DNA of 64,000 bases, from NCBI GenBank assembly GCA_019188255.1, contig JAETXT010000010.1:2480001-2544000 (forward strand), read 5' to 3'. Positions 47,201 to 60,325 of the stretch are shown here, one piece after another. The position numbers and the translations under genes are program-made. The notes under the pieces were generated by a model. It had not been told where the DNA came from and ran no database searches. It saw nothing but the letters and a program-made list of their open reading frames with translations. Each line of letters opens with the position of its first letter. Positions within the stretch are counted from its first letter, which is position 1. Origin of the DNA: Verticillium longisporum. Its lineage: Eukaryota > Ascomycota > Sordariomycetes > Glomerellales > Plectosphaerellaceae.

Positions 47201-50200
47201 GGCGCAACGTCCAGTGTCTTCCCGATGCGGATATACAACTGCTGATCACCCTCACACAGGCGTCATCCCGCACCGCACCAACATATCACCGTCGCATCAT
47301 GAGAGATGGTCACAAGACGAGAGGACGACCAGGTGAGCCGAGATCACAGGCCGTTCGCTGCGGTGCTGGCCGCTACGCGAGAGGACGATCATCACGCTCT
47401 CCGAGGTCCAGAACCTCCAACTGACATGGCCTTACGTGACACATGTGCGACTGTTTTCGGTCGTACTAGTCACTAGGGCAGTAGCGGCGAGCCGGAGCCT
47501 TACCGTTCATGATCGTCCTCGAGCACGGAGAGGCACAGCCACGCGTAACTTCCAGGGGAACAAGCCAATAGAGGTCGCGAAGTCGCCATTTTCAGCTCTT
47601 CAGGGGCCCCGTCAGTCACATTGGCGGGGCATAGCGCGATGACAGACGCCGACGGATGAAACGTTGGGTTTCTTCGCCACAGCAAACGACGATCGTCGCG
47701 CCTTGTGTGGCTCACATACCTCGCCACATGTCGGATCGAGGCGATTGGAGCAAACGGAACCACAGAACAGCCGTGGCTGAACCCAATGGGCGCCGTCAAT
47801 ACGGCTTTCTGATGTGCGTTTTCCTTCTTTGCGGAGGGAGACCTCGAGAGGAGAGCCCTCTCGTCTCCAGCGGCTCCAGCCGCAGGTAGGTACTCGCCAC
47901 AGAGCCCGCAGGAGGGGCATGTGCAGGGAGGGGGTATGGATTCGAGCGGCAGCCAAGGAAGCAATGTCACTGTCTATCTCGACCGGCTCGGGGCCACTCA
48001 TTGGAACTCTGGGACCCCCGGCGCGTCCAGACTTTCGGGACGGACCTAGAGATAGGGGGGTGCCGCACCCGCAGGTGGGCCGTGGTTTTGGTTCCTGGCG
48101 AGCCACAGCCTGGTCTGGGGGGTGCTTTCGTCCCTGGGTGAGGAGAGGCTGAACAGGATAAAGAGACTCGAGGTCCTCTCATCGACAATGTGTCGGAGTG
48201 TTTGATGTCGGTCGCTGAGATTGCCTACACCCGTCCCGACATCTCGGCCCTCTCAATTTCACAGCTGCTTCCTATGCTGTTGGGCCCGAATTCTCTCCCC
48301 TATCCCACTTCTATACCCTTTCAACTTGCGAAGCCACACGCTGACACAGTTAACAGTTGATCGAGTTCTGTCACTTCAGCCACACCCGCACAAAGACCCC
48401 TTGCCAGTCACCGGGGAATATGAGGCTTCACTGGAACCTCAACGGTGAACCAATGGCAACGTCTACTGCATCTCGTCGCTTTCCCGATGCGGCAGTTAAG
48501 AGACTCGCCACACTGCCGTGAATGTATTGAAACGACAAGGTCAAGACGGTCACTCAGACTCGAGGCAAAATTCCAGGAGGCTCGAGGTGGCGAAAGTCCC
48601 GTCCGTCACAAAGCGGGGAGCAGAGTACCCTGGGGGCTTCAGGGCTTCCACGGCCCCAGCTGTGCTCTGGGGCAGCTGTGCTGGGATCACGCCCTCTTTT
48701 CCCTCGGACCAGCGATTCCTGGCGGTGGAAGCCGCCAGAAGGTTGGTATGAGGGGGAGAATGCAGGTTGTGGCGTCCTGGCGCTGTAGGCTCCAGAGCAT
48801 TGCTCGATCGGCAGTCTCCATCACCAAAAGCAGTATCATGGTTTCTTCACGACGCCTCTGGGAAAGTCTTGCCTTCGGGGCCATCGAGTGATGTCTCTCG
48901 GAACTGTAAACTTTTCTTCACAACAAACCTGAGGATGCTATATCATCGCCAGATCTCCGCCATTCATTGCCCGTCTGGGTGTTCATTGGACAATGGACGT
49001 CTCGGAGCTCTCGGGAAGAGCAGTGATCATCGTAAGCTTCAGTGAGCTGTCCCAATTGCTGCTGTATCAGGTCGTGGTGGCGAGAGAACAGTGCTCTTTT
49101 TGGATGGGATTAGCGATTTCTCGAAGGCGGGGAAACGGGCAATCTGATGTGCGGGCCAAATGTGTTTGGGATTTTGCGGTCGGGGATTGGACATAAAAGT
49201 CCACCACCAGCCGCTTCACTGGCCATGTCAGTGGCGAAACAGCATGCTTTTCCCTGAGGGCTGCCTCGCAGTTCCAATCCACAGGGAGAATTGGGCATAT
49301 GAGCAGTCAGGGCAGCCTGGTGGCCGCTGCGGTAGGTGTGGGAAGCGATGACCGCATGATTGGCGCCGATCGGCGTCGTCCGCTGATACTGCAGTTCTTG
49401 GACCACGGCCGATTATGGTGATAACGATGAACGAATGAATTAAAGCTGACCATCCCTCCAATACATCTTCGAAAATTGAAATGTGAAGCAGAGGTCTTCA
49501 GGGGAGGGATCACGGAATTCGCATTGTGGCCCAGCTATGGTTGTCCAATGTCGGATCAATTGGCCGCCCGGCATGGCTGGCGCGTGAGTTCAGTGCTCGT
49601 ACCCTCCTAGCTGTAGGCTTTCTTGATCTAGTATTCCTGGCATGCCTCGATCATTGAGGTCTTCCTGCCTCTCTCATTGACTTTTATCGACACGATACAT
49701 ATCGTAGTCAATCAAGAAGGCAACCACCCGCGAACCCGCCGTGAGGAATCACAATGATACGAAGCTGATTGTGCGCGCAATGCGTGCCTTGATATCAAAT
49801 GCACGTACATGCTCTCGGATACTCTCCCAAGTTACACAATGTGGGTGATTGTTAGTCCACTTACCAAGTCACGCCCAAGCCCGGTCGAACTGTGAGGGAC
49901 AGAGCTCTTGTGCAGGCACCCAGCCTCCTGTGGCATGCTCGAGTTCACAGCGGAATGAATTACGAAATAGATCGTCTGGCAGCCTTCTGACGAGCCTCTG
50001 CGACGACAGTTCAGGAAATTTGGCAAATATAATGGCGCTTATTTGAGGCGACCTCTGAGGCGAAGCAGACATACCAAAGACCGACTACACGGGGCTATGG
50101 GCGTGTTTCGTGCCAGTGCGGTTCAATGATGTACCCATTCACTAAAGACTCGGTCTGCCAATGAAGCATTATGAGGCTAATTTCGGAAGAAGTAGTATGT

Positions 50201-51518
50201 ATTACGTCGGGGACGTACTGGGTGTTTTTCACATTTGCGGTGACTTGCGATTATGGAGGGACCTCAGGAAGAAAAGCCTGCATGGCCAGCCTTGTAGATT
50301 TGCTGAAGCCGATCATATCTTCTCAGGAACACTCTCCAACAGATATCTCAAAACTTCATCATGCTCAACGGTGTGTTTGTAGGCTACAGCTCTGCTTCCA
50401 GCTTTCTGCCAACTTCTAGTGTGCGGGAGAGAGAGGCATCGCACGAGCGGGTAGCTGAACGTAATGACGAGCATGTAGCATTTTTAGAAAATATGCTGAA
50501 ACGAAAGGTTCTCTATTAAATACCTCAGTTGGTTGTGCTTTCGGACAATTCGTTCATTTGAAGGCCAAGCAAAAAAAAAAAAAAAAACCTGCCCAAAAGC
50601 ATCCACCGAAGTCCTCAAACTTTGAAAACAAGAACTGGTCATGGAGATCTCACGCCATTTCAATGATAATAAGACTGCAAACAGCCTCGTTGGTGACGCG
50701 AGACGCTCGGATGATTCAGGTCATAAGATTGGTACACATTCTTCAATAATGAGTCTTCAATGGTACGGGATTTGGGGGAAGCTGCCATTGACTTCCAAGT
50801 GGCGGTTGGAGAATGATCGTGGACGTCTCCTGAATGGAGGGATGCTTATGTGCGATCGCAACCAGCAGCATTGTGACGGAAAAGACAGATCGGGATTGCG
50901 AGCGACGAGGAGAAGTCCGGCAAACGGGTCATCGATGTTGTGAACCACCTACGCATGTGGGGAGATAATTCATGTCCTAGGAAACAATAGGCCACTGCCA
51001 TCGAGCGAGTTTGAAGCTGCATTCTCGACAACAATGCGAGTTGGGCAGTTCACACAGCTTCCACAAGAAAAAGAGGCATTTGGTATTTCTTTCAGATGAC
51101 GATAGGTTTAGGAGGTGTTAGTTCGTTTCCAGCATGGTATCATGAGTTACTGCGGTGCGGTGGGTATTCCATGATGCGCTGCTGTCATGCGCAGCAGGCG
51201 AATGACTGAGTGAAGCCCACTTCTGTCGTCCTCGTGTCTACAGGTTGAGTTGAGTCAGCAACTGGAGAAACAAGTGGCTTGCTCCCGTGGCTTGAAGATG
51301 GCTTAAATAGCACGTGACTCGGTGGGGGCAGTTCGCCAATTGCAACATGGACCGTGCGTCGCGTGCAGCTTTTGGAGCTCCAGGAAAAAACTTCCCTGCC
51401 AGTGGGGGAAAATTCAGAAAAATCGACATCGTCGGCGCCTCCCAGTCCAAAGGTCGAGATTGGAACACAACGAATTCGCCAATCCACCACCCACAGCGCG
51501 AAGTCCGTCACAATCACA
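44278..51518. other. 7.2-kb region without a convincing gene
   Basis: Neither strand shows frames with recognisable domains, consistent codon use or exon chains. The first few hundred bases are probably the 3' untranslated region of the grainyhead gene. A run of A (about 50572-50587) and a short G run near 45173 occur. A CACGTGAC motif at about 51311 lies 208 bp upstream of NOP56 and may belong to its promoter. No transposon, tRNA or rRNA was recognised. Confidence 0.55.
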
Positions 51519-53206
51519 ATGGCGAGCGTCAACTACGTGCTTTACGAAGCCCCTATGGGCTATGGTGTCTTCCAGGTCGAGCACCAGGCTGACAGCATTG
51601 GTCTTCGCTCCAAGGAGACCCAGGAGGCTATCAACGACCTGTCGCGCTTCGGCAAGATGATCAAGCTCCTCAACTTCACCCCCTTCCAGTAAGAGACGCT
51701 CCAAGGCTCAATGCGCACCGCTGCATACCATTGGGCACGCGGCAAGTGCGCTGGCGGAGAACTACAAGTCGGCTAACCCAGCGGGACAGCACTGGTAAGG
51801 AAGCGCTCAGCGAGATCAACATGATCTCCGAGGGTGTCATGTCCGACAACCTTAAGTCGATCCTCGAGCTCAACCTCCCCAAGACCAGCGGCAAGAAGAG
51901 CAAGGTCGTCCTGGCCGTCGCCGAGAAGAACCTCGCCAGCAGCATCAAGTCTTCTTTCACTGGTGTCGATTGCGAGACTGGCGAGACCTCTGAGGTCGCC
52001 GCCGACTTTCTCCGTGGTGTCCGCCTCCATGCCGACAAGCTTCTGAAGGGCCTGCAGACCGGTGAGACCGCACAGGCTGGTCTTGGTCTCGGCCACGCCT
52101 ACTCCCGTAGCAAGGTCAAGTTTAACACCACCAAGAACGATAACCATATTATCCAGGCCAGCGCCACCATCGACTTCCAGGACAAGGGCGTCAACCAGTT
52201 CTTCATGCGTGTGCGCGAGTGGTACGGCTGGCACTTCCCCGAGCTCATCAAGATCGTCTCCGATAACCTGACCTACGCCCGCCTGGTCATTGCCATTGGC
52301 GACAAGAGCACCCTCACCAACGATAGGCTGCACGATATCGCCGCTCTCGTCGAGGAGGATGGCGAGAAGGCCCAGGCCATCATCGATGCTGCCAAGGTGT
52401 CCATGGGTCTCCAGATCACCGCCCAGGATCTCGAGATTGTCAAGGGCTTCGCCCAGGCTGTCGTCCAGCAGGCCGAGGCGAGGCGTTCGACCTCCAGCTA
52501 CCTCGAGAAGAAGATGGGTGTCGTCGCCCCCAACCTGCAGTGCCTCATTGGCACTCCTGTCGCCGCCCGCCTCATCTCTCACGCCGGCTCCCTTACCAGC
52601 TTGTCCAAGTACCCTGCCTCTACGCTCCAGATCCTCGGTGCTGAGAAGGCCCTCTTCCGTGCCCTCAAGACCAAGAGCAACACCCCCAAGTACGGTCTCA
52701 TCTACCACAGCAGCTTCATCGGCAAGGCCGGTGTCCGCAACAAGGGCCGCATCTCCAGGTATCTCGCCAACAAGTGCTCCATTGCGAGCCGTATCGACAA
52801 CTTCTCCGAGGAGCCCTCAGTCAAGTTCGGCCAGGTCCTGCGCCAGCAGGTCGAGGACCGTCTGGAGTTCTACGCCTCCGGCAAGAAGCCTGCCAAGAAC
52901 GCCGATGTCATGGTACGTACATGTGCTCTGCTTTGTGATTGTCACACATTGCTAACTATTTTCAAGGCCTCTGTCCTGGACATTGTTGAGGGCGACGACA
53001 TGCAGCTCGACGAGTCTATGATGGCTGCTCCCGTGGCTGGCGAGGTCGAGAAGGACAAGAAGAAGTCCAAGAAGGAGAAGAAGGACAAGTCCGACAAGAA
53101 GGAGAAGAAGCGCAAGCGCGAGTCCGAGGTCGGTGCCGCCGAGCCCGCGCCGGTCGAGGACGGCGAAAAGAAGAAGAAGAAGAAGAAGTCCAAGCACGAT
53201 GATTAG
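51519..53206 (+). CDS. NOP56 (SIK1), box C/D snoRNP core protein
   Basis: Nucleolar protein that, with NOP58, fibrillarin and SNU13, forms box C/D snoRNPs guiding 2'-O-methylation and processing of pre-rRNA. Three exons (51519-51688, 51790-52912, 52967-53206) give 510 residues. The start MASVNYVLYEAPMGYGVF matches the NOP5 N-terminal domain. The first intron uses GTAAGA and the second AG of GCGGGACAG; this acceptor is fixed by the frame needed for EALSEINMISEGV. The coiled-coil/NOSIC part and the Nop RNA-binding domain follow, including GLGHAYSRSKVKF, NDNHIIQA, EWYGWHFPEL, ISHAGSLTSLSKYPASTLQI, LGAEKALFRALKTK and GRISRYLANKCSIASRIDN. The tail is the usual Lys/Glu/Asp-rich KKE/D repeat. Very high conservation; no lesion. 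Confidence 0.97.
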
Positions 53207-53815
53207 GAAGGCATCAGCTGCTAACAACGGGTGGACTTGCTCTTTTTCCTCTTTTTGGCGCCGCTGGAGAGTTTGCTGTACGGACCTGCAGGGTATACGG
53301 TCCCGGCGGCTCTCTCCTCCACTCGGCTTGTCTGTCTGTTGTCTGGATCCCGGAGTTCAAATGGTTTTTCGGCATGGGAGTTTGAGGGCACTGTTTGCAT
53401 TGTGTCGTGTATGTACAGTCTGACGAAGGTTCATACCCATATCAACGAGTTCAGAAACTTCGACCGCGCCTCTCTCTTTCATGTGTTACGTGTACAGTGA
53501 TTTGATCTGCACGATTCGAGAGCTGGAAAATCGCAGTAAAGAACATACATACAGGGCCCTGCGCGACACACAGCCGCTATGCAAGTCGCTAACACCAAGG
53601 CACCTCCCAGCAGACAAGTAACGCCCCAAGACGCCGTCCTCTGCCCATATGCTGACACCATCTCAACGCGACTTGTCATGATGACCTACCTAGACTGAAA
53701 TCAAAGTGTCTCGCACTAGCAGGCCCAATCAGGTTTGTCGTGAAAGCTTGAGATGCTCGTATTTCATGTGGCCAAAACCACGGCTGGCCCGACCCTCGAT
53801 GAGCAGCATGCCACA
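53207..53815. other. Convergent intergenic region NOP56-VPS4
   Basis: About 600 bp between two converging genes, containing both 3' ends. No further gene seen. Confidence 0.6.
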
Positions 53816-55209
<1,394 letters not shown>

Positions 55210-56063
55210 TGTGCGTCGTGCGGGTGTGGTGTGGGCGTGTTGAGGGGTTCGTCGTGTCGATGTGAGAGGGGAGGTCTGGCGCGGGGAAGTCGATCACGCA
55301 CAGCTGCCCGGCGGTTTGTCGCTCAGCGCAGGCGTTGTTTTCGGCGGGGGGATGAGGATGCGTTGCAGGTTCACCGAAAGACCGATTTCCTCCGTGGGCT
55401 TCAATCCGAATAGGCTCGAGGCAGCGCAAGACAGACCAGAGCGAAAGGTGGGTGAATGCCGAGGTGGGGGTGTGCTGCCTGTTGGGCAAAAGAGGCAGAA
55501 GCAAGGCGGGATGGGGATCGTCGATGCCTGTGAGTGACGTTCGTTGCCTGGACAAACCAATGGGCCAGGCCAGATTCGCGGGGGAAAATGCATGCATGTA
55601 TGCCGTAATCGCTTACACGGGATTATGTTGTCATTGAGTAAGCTTCATCGAGCACATTTTTGATTTCTTAGCGTCCCTGAGGGAGACGCAACTCTTCAAG
55701 GAATAGTAGTAGACTTGCCTAGATCATTATATCATTTTCTATGTTGCAATAAGTCGTAGCTTCTCGCTGTGCCTGGTGTATTGCAAATCTACCATTAAGG
55801 TGAGGTAACGGTTTTCAGAGGACTTGCTCTTAGGCGGTTTGGTGGGGCAATCCCTCGACTGGCGAGAAGCCGCCATGAACACAAGAATCAGACTTGGGTC
55901 GCTCCGATTTCACCTATCAACGCCCAAAGTAAAGTGTCAAGCCAAAAATTCGGGAGCCATATCCAGATCCGACACATTATCTGGGCAGTCCTTTCAGGCC
56001 CAAAATCTGGTTATCCCAAGATTCTTCTCATCATCTGTGAGATTTTCTCACTCTCCCCTCATA
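55210..56063. promoter_or_regulatory. Divergent promoter region VPS4 / prefoldin 6
   Basis: 854 bp between two divergent start codons. It holds both promoters and leaders. No specific element or extra gene was recognised. Confidence 0.5.
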
Positions 56064-56590
56064 ATGGCTCAGGCTCGACTGCAAGCCTTGTCGGAGGAGT
56101 TCCAGAAACTCCAAGCTGGCAAGTCACGTACTTATCCTTCGTGAACATTGCCGACTAACTGAAAGACAGAGCTTCAGACGTCAGTATCTGCCCGCCAGAA
56201 GCTCGAGGCTCAAAAGCAGGAGAATCTCGGCGTCCAGCAGGTAGGGGCGCCCAAGTACGCCAGCAGAGCTCGATGATAACTCGGCGCTAGGAGTTCGACG
56301 GGCTCAAGGAGGGCGAGCGTATATATAAGCTCGTCGGCCCCATCCTATTACAGCAGGACAAGTTTGAGGCAGAAGGCACAGTGAAGGGCCGCCTGGACTT
56401 CATCGACAAGGAGATGTTAGTGCCCTCACGGAAAAGTTGCGTATCAATGGTCTAACGAGCAAGCAACAGTGATAGGCACGAAGCCTCCATCAAGGACATT
56501 CAGAGCAAGCTGGATAAGAAGAAGGGTGAAATCATCCAAATACAGGCGAGCGCCCAAGGCCAACAGCAACAAGCAAACGCGGCGGCGTGA
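56064..56590 (+). CDS. Prefoldin subunit 6 (beta-type; YKE2/GIM1)
   Basis: Subunit of the hexameric cytosolic chaperone prefoldin, which hands nascent actin and tubulin to the CCT chaperonin. Four exons (56064-56118, 56170-56240, 56291-56415, 56470-56590) give 123 residues, the normal length. The first intron (51 bp) uses a GC donor (GCAAGT) with a good branch point and AG; only this GC-AG splice keeps the frame and restores LQAELQTSVSARQKLEAQ. The protein is the expected pair of helices around a beta-hairpin (IYKLVGPILLQQDKFEAEGT), with a short Gln/Ala-rich tail. It is divergent to VPS4. Confidence 0.93.
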
Positions 56591-56746
56591 GGTCGGTGAT
56601 GATCCGACGTTACAGAAAAGCATGAGTAGTTGGTTGAATTACAGCTCGCGTTAGGACAAATTCTATACCCGATGTCCCCCAAGCGCCATGGCCGTGGCCC
56701 CCCTTTCGTACTACCACATGTCTCATTAACACCGTAAAGTCCTGTC

Positions 56747-57431
56747 TCAATTCAACGCGAGGATCGTGAAACCCCAAGGAAGTCCCATGTTCCTCGAGGG
56801 CAGTTCGGATGCCCACTCAATCGCAGCCTGATCATCCTCTCCGAGACCAAGACTCGCCGTGTCGGAGCCATCTTCAACCGCCTGGCAGATCACGTCTGCG
56901 AGCTGGCTTTTTGCGTAGCAGCGGGAAAAGACCTTGCTCTCTTCAATCTTCGCAATGATTCTTCTGCACTGATCACTCTCGGCGAAATGCTGTACTTGTT
57001 GATCGAAGACCTCCTGTGTGATCTCACCACGGCATGCAGACAAGTGCTCAAAGACGGCAACGACACCAGCGACAGCCCTGGCGAGCAGGCGTGCCTTGGC
57101 CGGACCGTTGAGAGAGTCGTCCAGGACATCGAGGTTTTCGGAGTGGCGGTCCAAGAAAGCTTGAGCCTCACGGTCAAAAGTGGTGTTCAGTATGCTCTTG
57201 AGACCAGCCTGACTAGAAAGGACACCATGGGCGTCTGGGAGGTTGTATGTCTGGTTGATGTGGGAGTATGACCGGAGAAGTGTCTTCCACAGGGAAGGCG
57301 ATGTGATGGCGGCTTGGCCCATGCTCACGGTGAAGTAAGGCATGACGCTCTCCACGCTGTCTACTTAATGTTTAGCTTCGCCAGGCGAGAGATTGATCGG
57401 GCATCGTACTTCGACATGTTTGTGACATCAT
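56747..57431 (-). CDS. Unrecognised 211-residue protein
   Basis: Two exons, 57410-57431 and 56747-57360, join with a 49-bp intron (GTACGA donor, CTAAAC branch point, TAG acceptor). The resulting protein starts MMSQTCRNSVESVMPYF. If the small exon is wrong, translation could start at 57343 and give 198 residues. No signal peptide or membrane segment is obvious; the chain looks helical, with an acidic C-terminal half (EDGSDTASLGLGEDD) and a hydrophobic end (LPWGFTILALN). It lies tail-to-tail with prefoldin 6 (156 bp between stops). I do not recognise a domain. Coding status is supported by a 200-codon open frame and a well-formed intron. Confidence 0.65.
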
Positions 57432-58570
57432 CTTGAAAAAATGGGATGGGATTGGAGTCCAGCTGCTCAGCGAGATTTTGGGATAGGATGGAGATCAGTA
57501 GAGAAGGAGGACTGCACATGGAGCAGCGTGGGAGGCGTATGTCCAGTACCTTTTAATATTTTCTGCCGGCAGGCATGGCGTTGAGGCCTTACGGCCTCAT
57601 CAGGAGATTGCCTGTATTCAGGGATGGTGGCAAGACCAGCAATGACACGTAGGTGGCCATGGCTTCCTCCCGCCATGCAGGAATAACGCCGTGATTGCCC
57701 AGGGCAGCTCACATTCAACGGGGGTGTTTGATCCATCATGCATGGCGGCTTCCGTTACATCCCTTCGACGCGCACATTTTATTGTAAATGAAAGTGACGT
57801 CCCAAAGGAGACCGCATGGTATGCTGCGGATGCAAGTGAACCAAGACAGAAGATCCTCTTTTCACAGCAACGTGGTGGTTGGGTGACCGGCCAAGCGGTT
57901 GCAATGTTGTCCTTGTCCCTGAGTGAGAGGAAGGGCGGACCGTCTCCCGATTGATGGAATTCATCGTTCCGGGTTCTCCCGGTAGGCGGCTGGTACGAGT
58001 CGGAGACCACACGAAAACTGCCTCCGCAGAGCCAAGCCTCAAGGTGACTGGTGATTGAATCCAGAAGGGCGGTGTTGGTAAACACGGTATTCGGTCATGG
58101 AAGGAAGCTTCCCGGACGTGATACAAGCGGCTCTTCCCGCAGTTCATCCAAGTCACCAAGGAAAATAAGATTTCATGACAGCCAATGGAGGTGCACCTTA
58201 GTTCGCAACCAAAGTCACGTGCCGCTTTTCATCATGTGACTGCCCCGCGATCGCGGGGTCATGTCTGAAGTGGAGACCAGGAGCCAAGGCTGTCGGAGCT
58301 ATACGCATGGCGCATTGAGCTTCGTCATATTCGCCAGGCTTCCATTTCCTCATATGTACCCTGCCAAACTTCGCCTCACAAATGCATCCCGCATCTTCGG
58401 ATCCCTAGTAAGAAGCGAGTACGACGCTCACCGTTTCCGTTTATTCATATGACACTCAATTACCATGTTCCAAGTTTCCCGAGATACAACGTTCTAGACC
58501 TGTCTCCGAGTGCACTTCCTTGATCTTCGCCAACAAACCAACAGCGCGTCGAAGTTGCATCCTAGTAGCC
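57432..58570. promoter_or_regulatory. Divergent promoter region upstream of the AMSH-like gene
   Basis: 1.1 kb between divergent genes. It contains a TCACGTG motif near 58215 and a perfect 16-bp palindrome at 58243-58258 (see below). No other gene was recognised. Confidence 0.45.
58243..58258. promoter_or_regulatory. Perfect 16-bp palindrome CCCCGCGATCGCGGGG
   Basis: Self-complementary over its full length and about 312 bp upstream of the AMSH-like start. It could be a binding site for a dimeric factor. No known factor is assigned. Confidence 0.35.
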
Positions 58571-60325
58571 ATGAACGGGGCATCAGCACCGCGGCCTTCG
58601 CGGCCGACCAATACGAAGGAGCTTGCCGCAATGGGCGACAACTTCGAATTCCAACCTACCGTTCCCTTCAAGCACTGGGCTCGCTCAGCCGACGTCCTGT
58701 ATCAAGAGGTTCGTGTTTGGCCATCTGTTCCGAAGATCGCGCAGCTCATCCTATCCAGGCAGGATTCGCCATGCAGGACCACGACTACAGGAAAGCATAC
58801 GTCATGCTCTGGCGACACTCATCGCTTGTGCTGAAACACCTCGACACGCACCCTGACGCCAAACTTCCGGAAAACAAGGCCTTCACGAAGGCCCTACGCA
58901 AGCGCCAGGCGAATGAGGTCTTCAGGCGTCTCGACCAACTCAAACCGCTCATCGACAGTGAATACGACGAGTGGGCGCGGATGACCGCTGCGTCGAAGAA
59001 GGCCGCCATCGAGCAAGAAGACTTGAAACCCACGACCTACAATGATTTTGCAGCTCGTGACCCCTCTCTTGGTGGGAGAGCAAGAGTTCTGGACGCGGGC
59101 GACAACCAGGAGTTCGCGGTCGACTTGGCGCAACGAGATTTCATACGGCGGGACACAATGAAGAGGGGAATCCGCCGTGCTGGTGTTTCGGTGGAGCAGG
59201 AGCAAGAGCGCCGGAGAGGTGGTGCATGGGACGGCTGGCAAGGCGGACAGCCGGATACCACGAACGACGCCGAAGAATTGAGGAGACAAATGGAAGCCAC
59301 TCGGCAAAGGCTTGATGACAACCAGGGCGGGTACCAGAGGGTTGAAGACGCTTTCAGCCAAACAGGCGCCTCACGCCCACATCCACCATCGCCTCCTCCC
59401 AAGATACCGAGCCAGCCGTACCACTACCCTTCCGTGTCGAAGCCGAAGCCAGTGCAGTGGGATTCTGCCCCACTGGAGCCTCGAAGGTCGGATATCGCGG
59501 CACCTTCAAAGCCTCCAAAAGAATTGGACATTCCGCCCTACAAACACGACGTTGTGCCGCCTTCTAGGCCGCTCAAGGAGTCTCTCCCAACGTACAAACG
59601 ACTACCCACACCTGAACCAGCGGCACCAGCTGCCCCCACTCGACCTCCAAAGGAACAGGAGGTGGAGGCACCGGCCAAAGAGCAGCGCGTCGCATTCCGC
59701 CCTGCCGCGTACTTGGAGAATGGGGATCCTATCCGGCCCGTTTTCATTCCCAGCGACCTGCGTCATAAGTTCCTTGAGATTGCCTCAGGAAACACGCGCA
59801 AGGGCTTAGAGATGTGTGGCATTCTGTGCGGAAGGCCGATTAATAACGCACTTTTCATCAGCTGTCTCCTCATCCCCGAGCAGAAATGCACTTCGGACAC
59901 ATGCGAGACAGAAAACGAGTCTGCGCAACTCGAGTATTGTATCAACGAGGATCTTTTAGTTCTCGGCTGGATTCATACACACCCAACACAGACCTGCTTC
60001 ATGAGCTCGCGTGATCTCCACACCCAGGCGGGGTACCAGATCATGATGCCTGAGAGTATTGCGATCGTGTGTGCCCCGCAACACCAGCCGTCGTAAGTTG
60101 ACTCTTGTTGTCTTAAATTATGTATGCTAATGTTGCTCCAGGCATGGCATCTTCCGCCTGACGAACCCCCCTGGCCTCCCGCATATCCTCAACTGCAACC
60201 AGGCCGCGATGTTCCACCAACACCATATTGACAACATTTACACCAAGGCCAGCAACCCTCCTGGCCATGTGTTTCAGTCAGATAAGCTGCATTGGTACGT
60301 CAAGGACTTGCGACCCAAAAATTAG
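58571..60325 (+). CDS. AMSH/STAMBP-like JAMM deubiquitinase (fission yeast Sst2-like)
   Basis: Zinc metalloprotease of the MPN+/JAMM class that should cleave Lys63-linked ubiquitin chains on ESCRT cargo at endosomes. Three exons (58571-58708, 58759-60092, 60142-60325) give 551 residues with 50- and 49-bp introns. The N-terminal part (about residues 25-150) is the USP8-dimerisation/MIT-like helical domain (PFKHWARSADVLYQE, DYRKAYVMLWRHSSLVLKHL). A Pro-rich middle (about 270-390) follows. The C-terminal catalytic domain has the JAMM motif HTHPTQTCFMSSRD, with H452, H454, S462 and D465. The AMSH-specific insertion (EQKCTSDTCETENE) and the C-terminal zinc-site region (GIFRLTNPPG, CNQAAMFHQHH) are present, so it should be active. 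VPS4, another ESCRT component, lies nearby. Confidence 0.94.

Noticed and set aside
51773..52708. 311-codon minus-strand frame opposite NOP56
   Set aside because: Antisense shadow caused by strong codon bias in NOP56.
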